Shown here: positions 25,722 to 34,908 of the stretch, piece after piece
How the letters are laid out: each line of letters opens with the position of its first letter
Numbering within the stretch: the stretch's first letter is position 1
DNA from: an uncultured Tateyamaria sp.
GTDB taxonomy: Bacteria > Pseudomonadota > Alphaproteobacteria > Rhodobacterales > Rhodobacteraceae
Direction: 5' to 3'
Length of the DNA: 64,000 bases
NCBI RefSeq assembly: GCF_947503465.1
Contig: NZ_CANNDN010000002.1
Span: 248,001-312,000 of the forward strand
Position numbers and translations under genes: made by a program
The notes under the pieces: generated by a model
Told to the model about the DNA's origin: nothing
Database searches by the model: none
Seen by the model: only the letters and a program-made list of their open reading frames with translations

Positions 25722-26507
25722 TTATGCCACACGTCCGAAAAAGCCCATCTGTTCTTGTGGCGTGAAGGCGCGACCCGGTGTGTCGTAATGCGACAGCACC
25801 GCCACGATCCGCGATGTGCCGGGCCCCACGGTCGATACCCTGTGGGCGGTGTTGACGCCCAGGAACACGTTCAGTGTCCCTGCGGCCTGCGTCAGTTGTG
25901 TCGGCGTGATCCGCCCTTCCAGCAGGTCCGCGATGCCCGCGTGATTGGGGTCATCCGTGCTGCGCAGATCCTTGGCATACTCAAAAAGCCCGCCCTCCGT
26001 CGCCTCTTGCAGCAGCAACGTGGTGGTGAATATGGAGCGGTCGAAATGCCAGTTCAACGCCTCGCCCGGGCGGTATTCAAGCACGTTCAGACCGGCCAGC
26101 GCATCGTCCATGATGTAGAGCTGATCCTTGTCCATGACCGCGGCAAGGAAGCCCGCAAAGTCGGGCCATTGGTAGATCTTGTCCAGCGCCGTGCCCCGCA
26201 TCTGGTCGTGGCATAATGTGTGGTTGGCCGTTTCGACCTTGCGCAGCGCGGGGTCGTCAGGGGCCAGCCCGTCCACCGTATCCCTGAAGTAGATGTTGTG
26301 GGCCCGGCGGTGATGAAAGCTGTGGCGTGCCATGCGGGGGTGCACATGGTTCAATACGGTGGTCAGCGCCTCCTGCCGGATGAAACCGGGCAGGTTGAAA
26401 AGCCCGTCGCGCGCAAGCCCGGCCTTGGCGTGGGCCACAAGCGCATCCCACGCATCCGTATGGGGCTGGTGCAGGGGATAGCGGTCAAGGTCGATGATCT
26501 GGTCCAT
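25722..26507 (-). CDS. 2-oxoglutarate/Fe(II)-dependent oxygenase
   Basis: 261 residues, single double-stranded beta-helix domain. Iron ligands are seen as His and Asp in NWHFDRS, and a distal His in NTAHRVSTV. The Arg of GPGTSRIVAVL would hold 2-oxoglutarate. The intact HxD argues for hydroxylation rather than halogenation. The ATG at 26507 is used; the Met at 26543 adds an unconserved 12-residue lead. Upstream is the divergent fabA and downstream is irr. The substrate is unknown, possibly an amino acid or small molecule judging from single-domain relatives. Confidence 0.75.
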   Translation of the reverse strand: MDQIIDLDRYPLHQPHTDAWDALVAHAKAGLARDGLFNLPGFIRQEALTTVLNHVHPRMARHSFHHRRAHNIYFRDTVDGLAPDDPALRKVETANHTLCHDQMRGTALDKIYQWPDFAGFLAAVMDKDQLYIMDDALAGLNVLEYRPGEALNWHFDRSIFTTTLLLQEATEGGLFEYAKDLRSTDDPNHAGIADLLEGRITPTQLTQAAGTLNVFLGVNTAHRVSTVGPGTSRIVAVLSHYDTPGRAFTPQEQMGFFGRVA

Positions 26508-26636
26508 GCACAGGACCCTGCCCCAACGGCCCTGACCTGACAAGGGACCGGCCCGACCCTTGCACCCGTTGCCCGGCGGGTGCTAGAGGGGCCGAAACCC
26601 GGCGACGGGTCACGAGGCGCGAAAAACGAGGCGACA

Positions 26637-27146
26637 ATGGCAGAGTACCCGACACATTTTGACAAGGACGATCTGTTGAAATGCGCCCGCGGCGAGCTTT
26701 TTGGCCCCGGCAATGCCCAACTGCCCGAACCGCCCATGCTGATGATGGACCGCATCACGGACGTGTCGGCCGATGGCGGTGCCCATGGCAAGGGCCATAT
26801 CTTGGCCGAGTTCGATATCACGCCGGACCTGTGGTTCTTTGACTGCCATTTCCCCGGCAACCCGATCATGCCCGGCTGTCTTGGTCTGGACGGTCTGTGG
26901 CAATTGACCGGGTTCAACCTAGGTTGGCGCGGCTGGACCGGGCGCGGCTATGCCTTGGGTGTGGGCGAGGTCAAGCTGAAGGGCATGGTGCGTCCGGACC
27001 GCAAGATGCTGACCTATACGATCGACTTTACCAAGGCCGTGCAGACCCGTCGCCTGACGATGGGCGTGGCCGACGGCATCGTCGAGGCCGATGGCGAGGT
27101 CATCTATGAAGTGAAGGACATGAAGGTCGCGCTCAGCGAAAGCTGA
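26637..27146 (+). CDS. fabA: 3-hydroxydecanoyl-ACP dehydratase/isomerase
   Basis: 169 residues. It dehydrates 3-hydroxydecanoyl-ACP and isomerises trans-2 to cis-3, starting unsaturated fatty acid synthesis. The hot-dog fold active site [18 protein letters not shown] has His71 and Asp85. The start at 26637 follows GAGGCG and gives the family N terminus. fabB and fabI lie about 1.3 and 2.5 kb downstream in the same direction, but a minus-strand hydrolase gene separates fabA from them. Confidence 0.96.
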   Translation: MAEYPTHFDKDDLLKCARGELFGPGNAQLPEPPMLMMDRITDVSADGGAHGKGHILAEFDITPDLWFFDCHFPGNPIMPGCLGLDGLWQLTGFNLGWRGWTGRGYALGVGEVKLKGMVRPDRKMLTYTIDFTKAVQTRRLTMGVADGIVEADGEVIYEVKDMKVALSES

Positions 27147-27158
27147 TCGCGCACTGAT

Positions 27159-28202
27159 CTACTTGTTCGGAGCGGGCAGGACCGCGACGTCCTGATCCGC
27201 CGGGCAGAGCGCCGTTCCGTTCACATCGATGGTCTGGAAGGGTTCTTCCAACCACAAAAGGCAGATTTTGCGGTCCTTGCGTGCATTGTGATCTGCCACG
27301 ATCTTGCCCAGCGTCCTTCGGACGGCCGCGACATCCTCGACGATGCGCGGGGGCGTGCGAAACGGCTCGCCTTGTGTCAGTTCCCTGAAGAAATTGTCCC
27401 AGTGGATCGGCACAACAGTCGTGGCCTGGACCGCGTCGACCGTTTCGGACCAGTAGGTTTCGATGAAGTTGGGATTGCCCCGTCCGGCCTCCCTTCGGTG
27501 CGCGGAATTCAGCCCCCCGATCCCAAGGAACACCGTGTCGGCCCGGTATCGGTCGGGCCACAGTTTTCCGGGCAGATAATTGCCGCCCGGAACGACCAGC
27601 ACGGAACTGCGTCCGTTGCGGATCAGGAACGAGTAGTTTTCGTTCGCGAGAAAGTCACGCATGCGCTGGGGCGTCTTGAATCCGGGCCGCAATTCGCCGG
27701 GAAAGCGGTTGGGCCACCCGTGGGGCGTGTAGATGGCGGTGACGGTGTAATTGCCCACCCGGTACGTGCGTTCATCGTGCAGCAGCGTGAACTCGAGCGC
27801 CGGATCCCCGGCAGGCCGCCTGAACGCCTTTGCCACCGCGCGCGTGGACCTTGACCCAAAGACACGTGCCCCGAGCTTGTGCGCCACGAACCCGGCATCT
27901 AGGGCGTGATCGAAATGGGCATGCGCCACAAAGATGGCGGCGGCCGAGGTGACCCTGGCACTGTCCAGCGCGCGGTTCACCCGCCCCGTGTCGGTTTCGA
28001 TCTTTATGCCCAGCGCATAGTTGTGCAGCCCCGGCCGGGACAGGAACCCGTCTGTCAGAATGACATCCGTGCCGTCGTCAAACACGATCGTGGTGTTGCC
28101 GAGAAACTGGGCCGTCATGTCGGCATGGGCCAACCTGGCCACGCATAGGACGGAGAGGACGAACAGCAGCGAAATGCGCCGCAGATGCGTGATCGAATAC
28201 AT
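27159..28202 (-). CDS. Exported metallo-beta-lactamase-fold hydrolase
   Basis: 347 residues with a signal peptide (about 1-27, ISLLFVLSVLCVARLAHA). The metal motif is VAHAHFDHALDAG, an HxHxDH site. Later His residues (YTPHGWPNRFPG, VVPIHWDNFF) complete a probable two-metal centre. This makes it a periplasmic hydrolase of the MBL superfamily, related to the UlaG/RomA-type enzymes that cleave phospho- or ester bonds. The ATG at 28202 opens the signal peptide. It is convergent with fabA (12-base gap) and divergent from fabB, an intruder between the fab genes. Confidence 0.8.
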   Translation of the reverse strand: MYSITHLRRISLLFVLSVLCVARLAHADMTAQFLGNTTIVFDDGTDVILTDGFLSRPGLHNYALGIKIETDTGRVNRALDSARVTSAAAIFVAHAHFDHALDAGFVAHKLGARVFGSRSTRAVAKAFRRPAGDPALEFTLLHDERTYRVGNYTVTAIYTPHGWPNRFPGELRPGFKTPQRMRDFLANENYSFLIRNGRSSVLVVPGGNYLPGKLWPDRYRADTVFLGIGGLNSAHRREAGRGNPNFIETYWSETVDAVQATTVVPIHWDNFFRELTQGEPFRTPPRIVEDVAAVRRTLGKIVADHNARKDRKICLLWLEEPFQTIDVNGTALCPADQDVAVLPAPNK

Positions 28203-28404
28203 CTGAGAAAGACCTTGGTGTGACGTGCATCCCACTAGAACGGACCCTGTGACCTGACGCAATGCTGACGTGATCCGGAGCAGGTTTTGCGCTTCAATTT
28301 CAACATCGAAACCGGTGATTGTCGGGCAAGAGCGCCGCATACCGCCTTGCGCCCCCGGTCCCCGCCGTCCTACATACGCGTGATCCAACCCAAGGAGTGC
28401 GCGC

Positions 28405-28437
28405 GTGCGTCGCGTCAAACCAGAGGTTTGCACATGA
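28405..28437 (+). CDS. Possible 10-codon leader ORF overlapping the fabB start
   Basis: GTG CGT CGC GTC AAA CCA GAG GTT TGC ACA TGA: ten codons with an AAGGAG site 7 bases upstream (28392-28397). The TGA overlaps the fabB ATG (ACATGA). The peptide itself looks meaningless; the arrangement suggests translational coupling into fabB. Confidence 0.35.
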   Translation: MRRVKPEVCT

Positions 28438-29663
28438 AAAGAGTCGTCGTGACGGGCCTTGGCATCGTCTCATCCATCGGAAACAACGCGGACGAGGTTC
28501 TGGCCTCGCTCAAATCCGGGACATCCGGGATCGAAGCCAGTGCCGAGATGGCCGAGCACGGTTTTCGCAGTCAGGTGGCGGGGACCATCGATCTGGATGT
28601 CAAAGAGCTTGTGGACAAGCGCGCCCTGCGCTTCATGGGGCCCGGAGCCGCCTATGCCCACATCGCAATGACCCAGGCGATTGCGGATGCGGGCCTCGAG
28701 GAAAGCGACATCGTGAACCCGCGCACCGGTCTGGTGGCCGGGTCCGGCGGGCCGTCTACGTCCGCCATGCTGACCGCGCATCAGACAGTGTTGAAGACCG
28801 GCGCGACCAAGCGCATCGGTCCCTTTGCGGTGCCGAAGTGCATGTCGTCGACCATCAGCGCGAACCTGGCAACCGGGTTCCGCATCAAAGGCATCAACTA
28901 TTCCATCACGAGCGCCTGTTCGACCTCGCTGCATTGCATCGGCAACGCTGCGGAACAGATCATGCTGGGCAAGCAGGACGTGATGTTTGCCGGTGGCGCG
29001 GAAGAACTGGACTGGACCCTGTCGTGCCTGTTTGACGCGATGGGGGCGATGTCGTCCAAGTACAACGACACCCCGGCGCGGGCCAGCCGCGCCTTTGACG
29101 CCGACCGCGACGGGTTCGTCATCTCTGGCGGTGGTGGTATCGTGGTGCTGGAAGAGCTTGAGCATGCCCGCGCACGCGGCGCCAAAATCTACGCCGAAGT
29201 CACAGGCTATGCCGCCACGTCCGACGGTCATGATATGGTGGCCCCGTCGGGCGAAGGCGGCGAACGGGCGATGCGGGCCGCCCTTGAAACCCTGCCCGAA
29301 GGGCGCACCGTCAGCTACATCAACGCGCATGGCACCTCGACCCCGGTGGGGGACGTGGGAGAGATCGAAGCCGTGCGCCGCGTCTTTGGCGAAGGCACAA
29401 CCCCGCCCGTCAGTTCCACGAAGTCGATGACCGGCCACGCCCAGGGCGCGGCGGGCGCGCTTGAGGCGATCTTCAGCCTGCTGATGCTTGACAACGACTT
29501 TATCACGCCGTCCATCAACGTCGAAACGCTTGATCCGGCCCTTGATCCGGCCGAGATCGCGACCCAGATGCGGGCCGATGCCGGTCTTGATTCGGTCATG
29601 ACCAACTCGTTTGGCTTTGGCGGCACCAATGGATCGATGATCCTTTCCAGATTTCACGGGTAA
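28434..29663 (+). CDS. fabB: 3-oxoacyl-ACP synthase I
   Basis: 409 residues. It condenses malonyl-ACP with acyl-ACP, including the cis-3-decenoyl-ACP made by FabA. Active-site Cys162 is in [15 protein letters not shown], with His299 in [11 protein letters not shown] and His335 in TGHAQGAAG, matching the Cys-His-His arrangement of FabB. The start at 28434 gives [17 protein letters not shown] as in the family. A short leader ORF (28405-28437) runs into this start. It is followed by fabI after 9 bases. Confidence 0.96.
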   Translation: MKRVVVTGLGIVSSIGNNADEVLASLKSGTSGIEASAEMAEHGFRSQVAGTIDLDVKELVDKRALRFMGPGAAYAHIAMTQAIADAGLEESDIVNPRTGLVAGSGGPSTSAMLTAHQTVLKTGATKRIGPFAVPKCMSSTISANLATGFRIKGINYSITSACSTSLHCIGNAAEQIMLGKQDVMFAGGAEELDWTLSCLFDAMGAMSSKYNDTPARASRAFDADRDGFVISGGGGIVVLEELEHARARGAKIYAEVTGYAATSDGHDMVAPSGEGGERAMRAALETLPEGRTVSYINAHGTSTPVGDVGEIEAVRRVFGEGTTPPVSSTKSMTGHAQGAAGALEAIFSLLMLDNDFITPSINVETLDPALDPAEIATQMRADAGLDSVMTNSFGFGGTNGSMILSRFHG

Positions 29664-29672
29664 GAATTGAGT

Positions 29673-30464
29673 ATGACGGGATTGCTTGCAGGAAAACGCG
29701 GCCTTGTGATGGGAGTCGCAAATGACCGGTCCATTGCGTGGGGTATTGCCAAGGCATTGCACGAGGCCGGGGCGGACCTGGCGTTCAGCTATCAGGGCGA
29801 GGCCTTTGGCAAACGGCTGGAGCCGCTGGCCGCCAGCGTCGGATCCGACTTCATGGTGGATGTCGATGTCACCGACGACGCGTCGCTGGATGCCGCGTTC
29901 GAGGCCTTGGAAGCCCGTTGGCCCACGATTGACTTCCTGATCCATGCCATCGCGTTTTCGGACAAGTCCGAACTGACCGGCCGGTTCCTGAACACCAGCC
30001 GCGCCAACTTCAAGCATTCGATGGATATTTCGGCCTATTCCTACATCGAAGTCGCCCGCCGCGCGCATCCGATGATGGTGGACAATGGCGGGTCCCTGAT
30101 CACGCTGACCTATCTGGGATCGAACCGTGTCGTGCCCAATTACAACGTGATGGGCGTGGCCAAGGCCGCGCTCGAATCCGCCACCCGCTATCTGGCGAAC
30201 GATCTGGGACCGGACGGTATTCGCGTGAATGCCATCTCGCCCGGGCCGATGAAGACGCTGGCCGGGTCGGCCATTGCCGGGGCCCGCAAGACCTACAAGC
30301 ACACCGACCAGAATGCGCCCTTGCGGTCAAACGCGACGCTTGAGGCCGTGGGGGGTACGGCTGTGTACCTGTGTTCCGATGCGGGCGCCTGCACCACGGG
30401 CGAGATCATTCGCGTCGATGGCGGGTTCCACGTTCTGGGGATGCCGCAACCGGATCACCTGTAG
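29673..30464 (+). CDS. fabI: Enoyl-ACP reductase (NADH)
   Basis: 263 residues. It reduces trans-2-enoyl-ACP in the last step of each fatty acid elongation cycle. The catalytic Tyr157 and Lys164 lie in YNVMGVAK, Tyr147 is in TYLGSNRV, and the cofactor loop is GKRGLVMGVANDRSIAWG. The start is taken as the ATG at 29673, which gives residue numbers one above those of E. coli FabI; a TTG two codons earlier is possible. It is co-directional with fabB. Confidence 0.95.
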   Translation: MTGLLAGKRGLVMGVANDRSIAWGIAKALHEAGADLAFSYQGEAFGKRLEPLAASVGSDFMVDVDVTDDASLDAAFEALEARWPTIDFLIHAIAFSDKSELTGRFLNTSRANFKHSMDISAYSYIEVARRAHPMMVDNGGSLITLTYLGSNRVVPNYNVMGVAKAALESATRYLANDLGPDGIRVNAISPGPMKTLAGSAIAGARKTYKHTDQNAPLRSNATLEAVGGTAVYLCSDAGACTTGEIIRVDGGFHVLGMPQPDHL

Positions 30465-30497
30465 CCCTCGTTTCCACCTCGCCGCTGCGCCTGCGTG

Positions 30498-31301
30498 TCA
30501 CATCCAGGACAGCTTGCGCCCGAGGTATGCCTCAAGCCGCGCGTTGTACGGCGCAAAAAGATCACGCAATTCGGCTTCTTCCTGAGCGGACACGCCGCCG
30601 CGCGCGTGTGCGTTTTCTTGCCGTGTCGAATCAACACGCAGACCGGGCACGCAAAGAAAGTCCGTTACCTGATCCACGACGCTTTGTGGGCTGTCGCAGA
30701 GATCCTGGAAATCGAGCACCAGGAATCGATCCTTGGGGAACAGTTTTGTCCATGTCTGTAACTGGTCGATGTAGTGCCCGCGCCGGACGTAACTGAACCA
30801 TTTTAGTTCCGGGCTATGCACCAAAGCGCGTGTCTTGACCTGCGCATACAGCTTGTCGGTCCGCGATGACTCCAGGCCTATGGCCTCTGCAAACGGGAGA
30901 GTCTCGCGACGGGTGCGCAGCATGTGATGGTAATGCGACACACATCGGTCGACCGGATCGCGCAGGATGATCAGGAACTTCGCGTCCGGTAACGTGGCCT
31001 GCACGCGGTAGCCTGTATCAGGTTCGAACAGATAGGCCGGTGTGGTTTCAAAACATATCCGGCCTTGCGCTGCATCAAAATGACCAGCGTACCAAGGCAG
31101 CCCTTTCAGGAAATGCTGGTTGAAAAAGTGCAGTTCTTTTGGGTGCGGCGCAAACAGATCCGGGTGCGATGCAAGATGCGCGTGCAGGGTGGTTGTGCCG
31201 GACTTCATGGCCCCAAGGATCAGAAAAGTGGGCAGCGTCCAGTCAGAGGCAAGGGTGTTGCACCTTTCAATCTCCTGCTCGATCTTTTGCGCGATGCTCA
31301 T
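30498..31301 (-). CDS. Sulfotransferase domain protein
   Basis: 267 residues, soluble. The PAPS-binding loop LILGAMKSGTTTLHAHL (about 27-43) and the 3'-phosphate motif LRDPVDRCVSHYHHML (about 113-128) mark a PAPS-dependent sulfotransferase, similar to heparan or Nod-factor type enzymes. The acceptor is unknown. Base composition looks slightly less GC-rich than the neighbours and the gene stands alone, which would fit acquisition by transfer. It is convergent with fabI. Confidence 0.85.
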   Translation of the reverse strand: MSIAQKIEQEIERCNTLASDWTLPTFLILGAMKSGTTTLHAHLASHPDLFAPHPKELHFFNQHFLKGLPWYAGHFDAAQGRICFETTPAYLFEPDTGYRVQATLPDAKFLIILRDPVDRCVSHYHHMLRTRRETLPFAEAIGLESSRTDKLYAQVKTRALVHSPELKWFSYVRRGHYIDQLQTWTKLFPKDRFLVLDFQDLCDSPQSVVDQVTDFLCVPGLRVDSTRQENAHARGGVSAQEEAELRDLFAPYNARLEAYLGRKLSWM

Positions 31302-31457
31302 CTGCGCTCCTGCTTGATGAAAGCTTTAACTGCAGATGCGCAACACATCCCAGCTCGACAAAGATGTGGCGCGTTTCGATCCTTTTAGCCATCCATTAAC
31401 GGAAATGTCCCACACTTTGCCAAAGTATCGCCCGTTTGACCTGATAGGCCAGACACC

Positions 31458-31826
31458 ATGTCAAAGGAACGCCTTGATCCAGAGCGCCACGCGCGCATCC
31501 TGAACCGCCGCGCCGCGCGCGCGCGCCGGTCCAAATGGCTGGGACGGCTGTTGTTTTCAATGTCCGGCATGGGCCTGCTTTTGCTGTTGCGGATGAACCC
31601 CGGCATTGTCGAAGATGTCGTGGCGCTGGCCCATGACGTGCCGCCACGCACGCAAACAGCCAGCTTTGACGCACCACAAAGCGTGAATGTCCGACAGATG
31701 CCCGGCGATGCCGTCCCCGTGCGCCGTGGTGGCACCCTGCCCCAGGCGACCCGCGCGCCGGATGATACGCAGGCGCAGGCCGATGCCGTCGCGCGCACGC
31801 TGCGCGCCCTCAATCCGGGCGGGTGA
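31458..31826 (+). CDS. Small single-pass membrane protein, hypothetical
   Basis: 122 residues. A very basic N terminus (HARILNRRAARARRSKWLGR) precedes one membrane segment (about 31-46, LLFSMSGMGLLLLLRM), so the rest probably faces the periplasm. The tail is polar with no cysteine and no recognised domain. The start is preceded by a poor ribosome-binding site. It is convergent with the FKBP gene. It could be real or a chance frame; the basic-then-hydrophobic pattern favours real. Confidence 0.5.
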   Translation: MSKERLDPERHARILNRRAARARRSKWLGRLLFSMSGMGLLLLLRMNPGIVEDVVALAHDVPPRTQTASFDAPQSVNVRQMPGDAVPVRRGGTLPQATRAPDDTQAQADAVARTLRALNPGG

Positions 31827-31871
31827 CGGGACGGGGGGTGGGGCGTCGTTCCGCGCAAGCCGGAACGCGCG

Positions 31872-32306
31872 TCAGCCAGCGTCGATGGACACGATCTCGA
31901 AATCGAAAACGAGGTCCTTGCCAGCCAGTGGGTGATTGGCGTCCAGCATGACCTCTTCCTCGCCAATCTCAACCACCATCACGGGCATCGGTTGCCCTTG
32001 TGGTGTCTGCATCTGCAATTGCAGGCCAACTTCCAGCGGGATGTCCTCGGGGATTGCGTCGCGCGGCACGCCTTGACGCAATGCGGGGTTGAGCGGCCCA
32101 TAGGCATCCGCGCAGGCGATATTCACCTGCTTCTTTTCACCCTGGGTCATACCTGGCAAGGCGGCGTCCAATCCGGGAATGATCTGACCCGACCCCACGA
32201 CGAATTCCAGAGGGTCCCGCCCATCCGAACTGTCAAAGACGGAGCCATCCAGCAAAGTCCCTGTGTAATGGATGCGCACCGTGTCGCCGTCCTTGATTGC
32301 TGTCAT
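31872..32306 (-). CDS. FKBP-type peptidyl-prolyl isomerase, SlyD-like
   Basis: 144 residues, cytosolic. The FKBP half (MTAIKDGDTVRIHYTGTLLD, GRDPLEFVVGSGQIIPGLDAAL) and an inserted IF flap (about 70-125) fit the SlyD subgroup of FKBP isomerase/chaperones. The His-rich metal tail of E. coli SlyD is absent. The ATG at 32306 has GGGAGAGGA just upstream. The open frame continues far upstream across the HAD gene, but only this part is a protein. Confidence 0.9.
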   Translation of the reverse strand: MTAIKDGDTVRIHYTGTLLDGSVFDSSDGRDPLEFVVGSGQIIPGLDAALPGMTQGEKKQVNIACADAYGPLNPALRQGVPRDAIPEDIPLEVGLQLQMQTPQGQPMPVMVVEIGEEEVMLDANHPLAGKDLVFDFEIVSIDAG

Positions 32307-32438
32307 GGTTCCTCTCCCAACATGATCGTCTACACGACGAGTGCCCCACCCTGCCTGTCCGCGCCAGTAGGGTAAACCCCACCTCTGCCCTTTTCGTCGG
32401 GCCCGCCCCGTGCCAGTCTGCGCCCAAAGGAGTGTGCC

Positions 32439-33125
32439 ATGCCCATCACCACCTGTATCTTCGACGCCTATGGCACACTGTTCGACGTGGCCGCCGCCGC
32501 CCGCATTGCCGCCGCCGAGCCCGATTTCCCGCGATTGAAAGACACCTGGCCCGCCGTGGCCGAACACTGGCGTCTGAAGCAACTGCAATACACGTGGCTG
32601 CGCGCCATCACCGGCGCGCACACGGATTTTTGGGAGGTCACCCAAGACGGTCTGGACTGGGCGCTCGACCGCAATGGGCTGGGCGATGACACGGCGCTGC
32701 GCGCGCGTCTTCTGGCGCTCTATTGGGAATTGCAGCCCTATCCGGAGGTGCCTGCCATGCTGCATGCCCTCAAGGGTCAGGGTTTGAACACCGCGATCCT
32801 GTCCAACGGCTCGCCCGACATGCTGAACGGCGCGGTGCAGTCCGCAGGCATCGGGAATGTCTTGGACGACTGCCTGAGCGTCGAAAGCGTGGGCATCTTC
32901 AAGCCGGATGCGCGGGTCTATGACCTGGTGGGGACACGGTTCGACTGCACGCCGGACCAGGTGCTGTTCGTATCCTCGAACGGCTGGGATGCGGCAGGGG
33001 CCTCCGGGTATGGCTTTGTCACCGCCTGGGTCAACCGCGCACAAGAGCCTGTGGACCGCCTGCCCTGGACACCCGCGCACATCCTGCCGGACCTGACCGG
33101 TATTCCGGGACTTGCTGCCGCATGA
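32439..33125 (+). CDS. Haloacid dehalogenase type II (L-2-haloacid dehalogenase-like)
   Basis: 228 residues. HAD motifs: CIFDAYGTLFDV with nucleophile Asp9, AILSNGSPDML, FKPDARVY with the Lys, and SSNGWDAAGASGYG, which is typical of L-2-haloacid dehalogenases rather than generic phosphatases. The reaction would be hydrolytic release of halide from 2-haloacids with inversion. It is the first gene of the plus-strand run to 41908 and overlaps the next gene by 4 bases (ATGA). Confidence 0.85.
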   Translation: MPITTCIFDAYGTLFDVAAAARIAAAEPDFPRLKDTWPAVAEHWRLKQLQYTWLRAITGAHTDFWEVTQDGLDWALDRNGLGDDTALRARLLALYWELQPYPEVPAMLHALKGQGLNTAILSNGSPDMLNGAVQSAGIGNVLDDCLSVESVGIFKPDARVYDLVGTRFDCTPDQVLFVSSNGWDAAGASGYGFVTAWVNRAQEPVDRLPWTPAHILPDLTGIPGLAAA

Positions 33126-33940
33126 GCACGTTCCAGACGTCCGATGGGTTGACCCTGTACTTCGAGGACGCGGGCGAAGGCCTGCCGCTGTTGTGCCTGC
33201 CGGGGCTGACGCGCACGACACGAGACTTCCAGTATGTGACCCCCCATTTGCCCCCCTGCCGGCTGATCAAGATGGACTATCGCGGGCGCGGCCAGTCGCA
33301 ATGGGATCCGACCTGGCAAACCTACAGCCTGCCTGTCGAGATACGCGATGTGATGGAGTTGATGGATCACCTGTCGCTGGCGTCCGTCGCCATTCTGGGC
33401 ACGTCGCGCGGCGGGTTGAACGCCATGGGACTGGCCGCCGCCGCGCCCGAACGTGTGCTGGGTGCGGCATTGAATGACGTGGGCCCCGAATTGGATGCGG
33501 ACGGATTGGCGGGCATCATGGCCTATCTGGGTCGTCGCCCGGCGGCCCGCACGCATGCCGAGGCTGCGGCGGCTCTGCCCCATGTCCTCAAAGGGTTCAG
33601 GGACGTGCCGCCAGAGCGTTGGCTGCACGAGGCAAGGACGCATTTTGTCGAAACGGAAAACGGGCTGGACATCACCTATGACCCGCGCCTGCGCGACGCG
33701 GTCGAGGCAGGCGGCGCGGTGCCGGACCTGTGGCCCTTCTTCGATGCGCTTGCAGGCAAACCCCTTGCCCTGATCCGGGGGGCCGGGTCCGACTTGCTGC
33801 GGGCCGAGACGGCCCGAAAGATGCAGGACCGCCGCCCCGACATGGTCTATGCCGAGGTGCCGGGACGCGGGCACGTACCGTTCCTGGATGAACCTGCCGT
33901 CGTGAACGCCATACGCACGTGGATGGGAATGCTGACGTGA
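33122..33940 (+). CDS. Alpha/beta-hydrolase
   Basis: 272 residues. Nucleophile Ser95 sits in ILGTSRGGLNAMG, the oxyanion region is LLCLPGLTRTTRDF, and the His is in VPGRGHVPFLDEP near the C terminus. The acidic member is probably in the preceding loop. No cap domain signature identifies the substrate; esters or lactones are likely. The start and stop overlap both neighbours by 4 bases, so it is expressed with the HAD and dehydratase-like genes. Confidence 0.82.
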   Translation: MSTFQTSDGLTLYFEDAGEGLPLLCLPGLTRTTRDFQYVTPHLPPCRLIKMDYRGRGQSQWDPTWQTYSLPVEIRDVMELMDHLSLASVAILGTSRGGLNAMGLAAAAPERVLGAALNDVGPELDADGLAGIMAYLGRRPAARTHAEAAAALPHVLKGFRDVPPERWLHEARTHFVETENGLDITYDPRLRDAVEAGGAVPDLWPFFDALAGKPLALIRGAGSDLLRAETARKMQDRRPDMVYAEVPGRGHVPFLDEPAVVNAIRTWMGMLT

Positions 33941-34908
33941 ACATCGAGATGATCCGCGCCGCCGCCACGCGGCTGAACGGCCATGCGCGCGTGACACCGC
34001 TGCTGAACACGCCCTTTCTGGACGATATTGCGGGTCGTCGTGTCTGGATCAAACCCGAATGCCTGCAGCATACGGGCAGTTTCAAGTTCAGGGGGGCATG
34101 GTCTGCGGTGTCGGCGCTGGACGCCGCCACCCGCAGCGCCGGTGTCATCGCCTTTTCCAGCGGCAATCACGCCCAAGGCGTCGCCCTGGCCGCGCAGTTG
34201 CACGGGGTGGCGGCGGTGATCGTGATGCCCAGCGACGCCCCTGCCCTGAAGATCGAAAACACGCGGGCGTTGGGGGCCGAGGTCGTGCTGTACGATCGCA
34301 GCACCGGAGACCGCGATGCGATCGGCGCACAATTGGCCCAGGACCGCGGTCTGACCCTGATCAAACCCTTTGACGAGCCGCTGGTGATTGCCGGCCAGGG
34401 CACCACCGGCCTTGAGATTGCGCAGCAGGCCGCCGCCGTGGGTGTGGTGGCCGCCGACGTGATCGTGTGCTGCGGCGGCGGCGGACTGACCAGCGGCATC
34501 GCCCTTGCCCTTGAGGCCGACGCGCCGGGTCTGCGGGTGCGCCCGGCCGAACCCGAAGGGTTTGATGACGTGGCCCGGTCGCTGCGCTCCGGCGGGATCG
34601 AACGCAACACCGCGACCTCGGGCAATATCTGCGACGCGATCATCACGCCGCAGCCGGGCAACCTGACCTTTCCCATCATGCACCGGCTGTGCGGTCCCGG
34701 GCTGGTCGTCGGCGAAGACGAGGCCTTGTACGCCATGGCGCAGGCATTCCTGCGCCTCAAGCTTGTAGCCGAACCCGGCGGTGCGGTGGCCCTTGCTGCC
34801 GCCCTGTGTCGGCAGGACCAGATAGAGGGGGATGACGTGATCGTCACGATTTCAGGCGGAAACGTGGACCCAGACATCTTCCAACGCGCATTGGATTTAC
34901 CTGCATGA
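33937..34908 (+). CDS. PLP-dependent threonine/serine dehydratase-like enzyme
   Basis: 323 residues, fold type II. The PLP lysine is Lys50 in HTGSFKFRGA, the glycine-rich phosphate loop is CCGGGGLTSG, and SSGNHAQGVALAAQ is characteristic of threonine dehydratase or serine racemase. There is no ACT regulatory domain, so it is the catabolic form. The GTG at 33937 overlaps the preceding stop. An upstream in-frame ATG at 33919 lies inside the hydrolase gene. It overlaps the EEP gene by 4 bases. Confidence 0.87.
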   Translation: MNIEMIRAAATRLNGHARVTPLLNTPFLDDIAGRRVWIKPECLQHTGSFKFRGAWSAVSALDAATRSAGVIAFSSGNHAQGVALAAQLHGVAAVIVMPSDAPALKIENTRALGAEVVLYDRSTGDRDAIGAQLAQDRGLTLIKPFDEPLVIAGQGTTGLEIAQQAAAVGVVAADVIVCCGGGGLTSGIALALEADAPGLRVRPAEPEGFDDVARSLRSGGIERNTATSGNICDAIITPQPGNLTFPIMHRLCGPGLVVGEDEALYAMAQAFLRLKLVAEPGGAVALAAALCRQDQIEGDDVIVTISGGNVDPDIFQRALDLPA

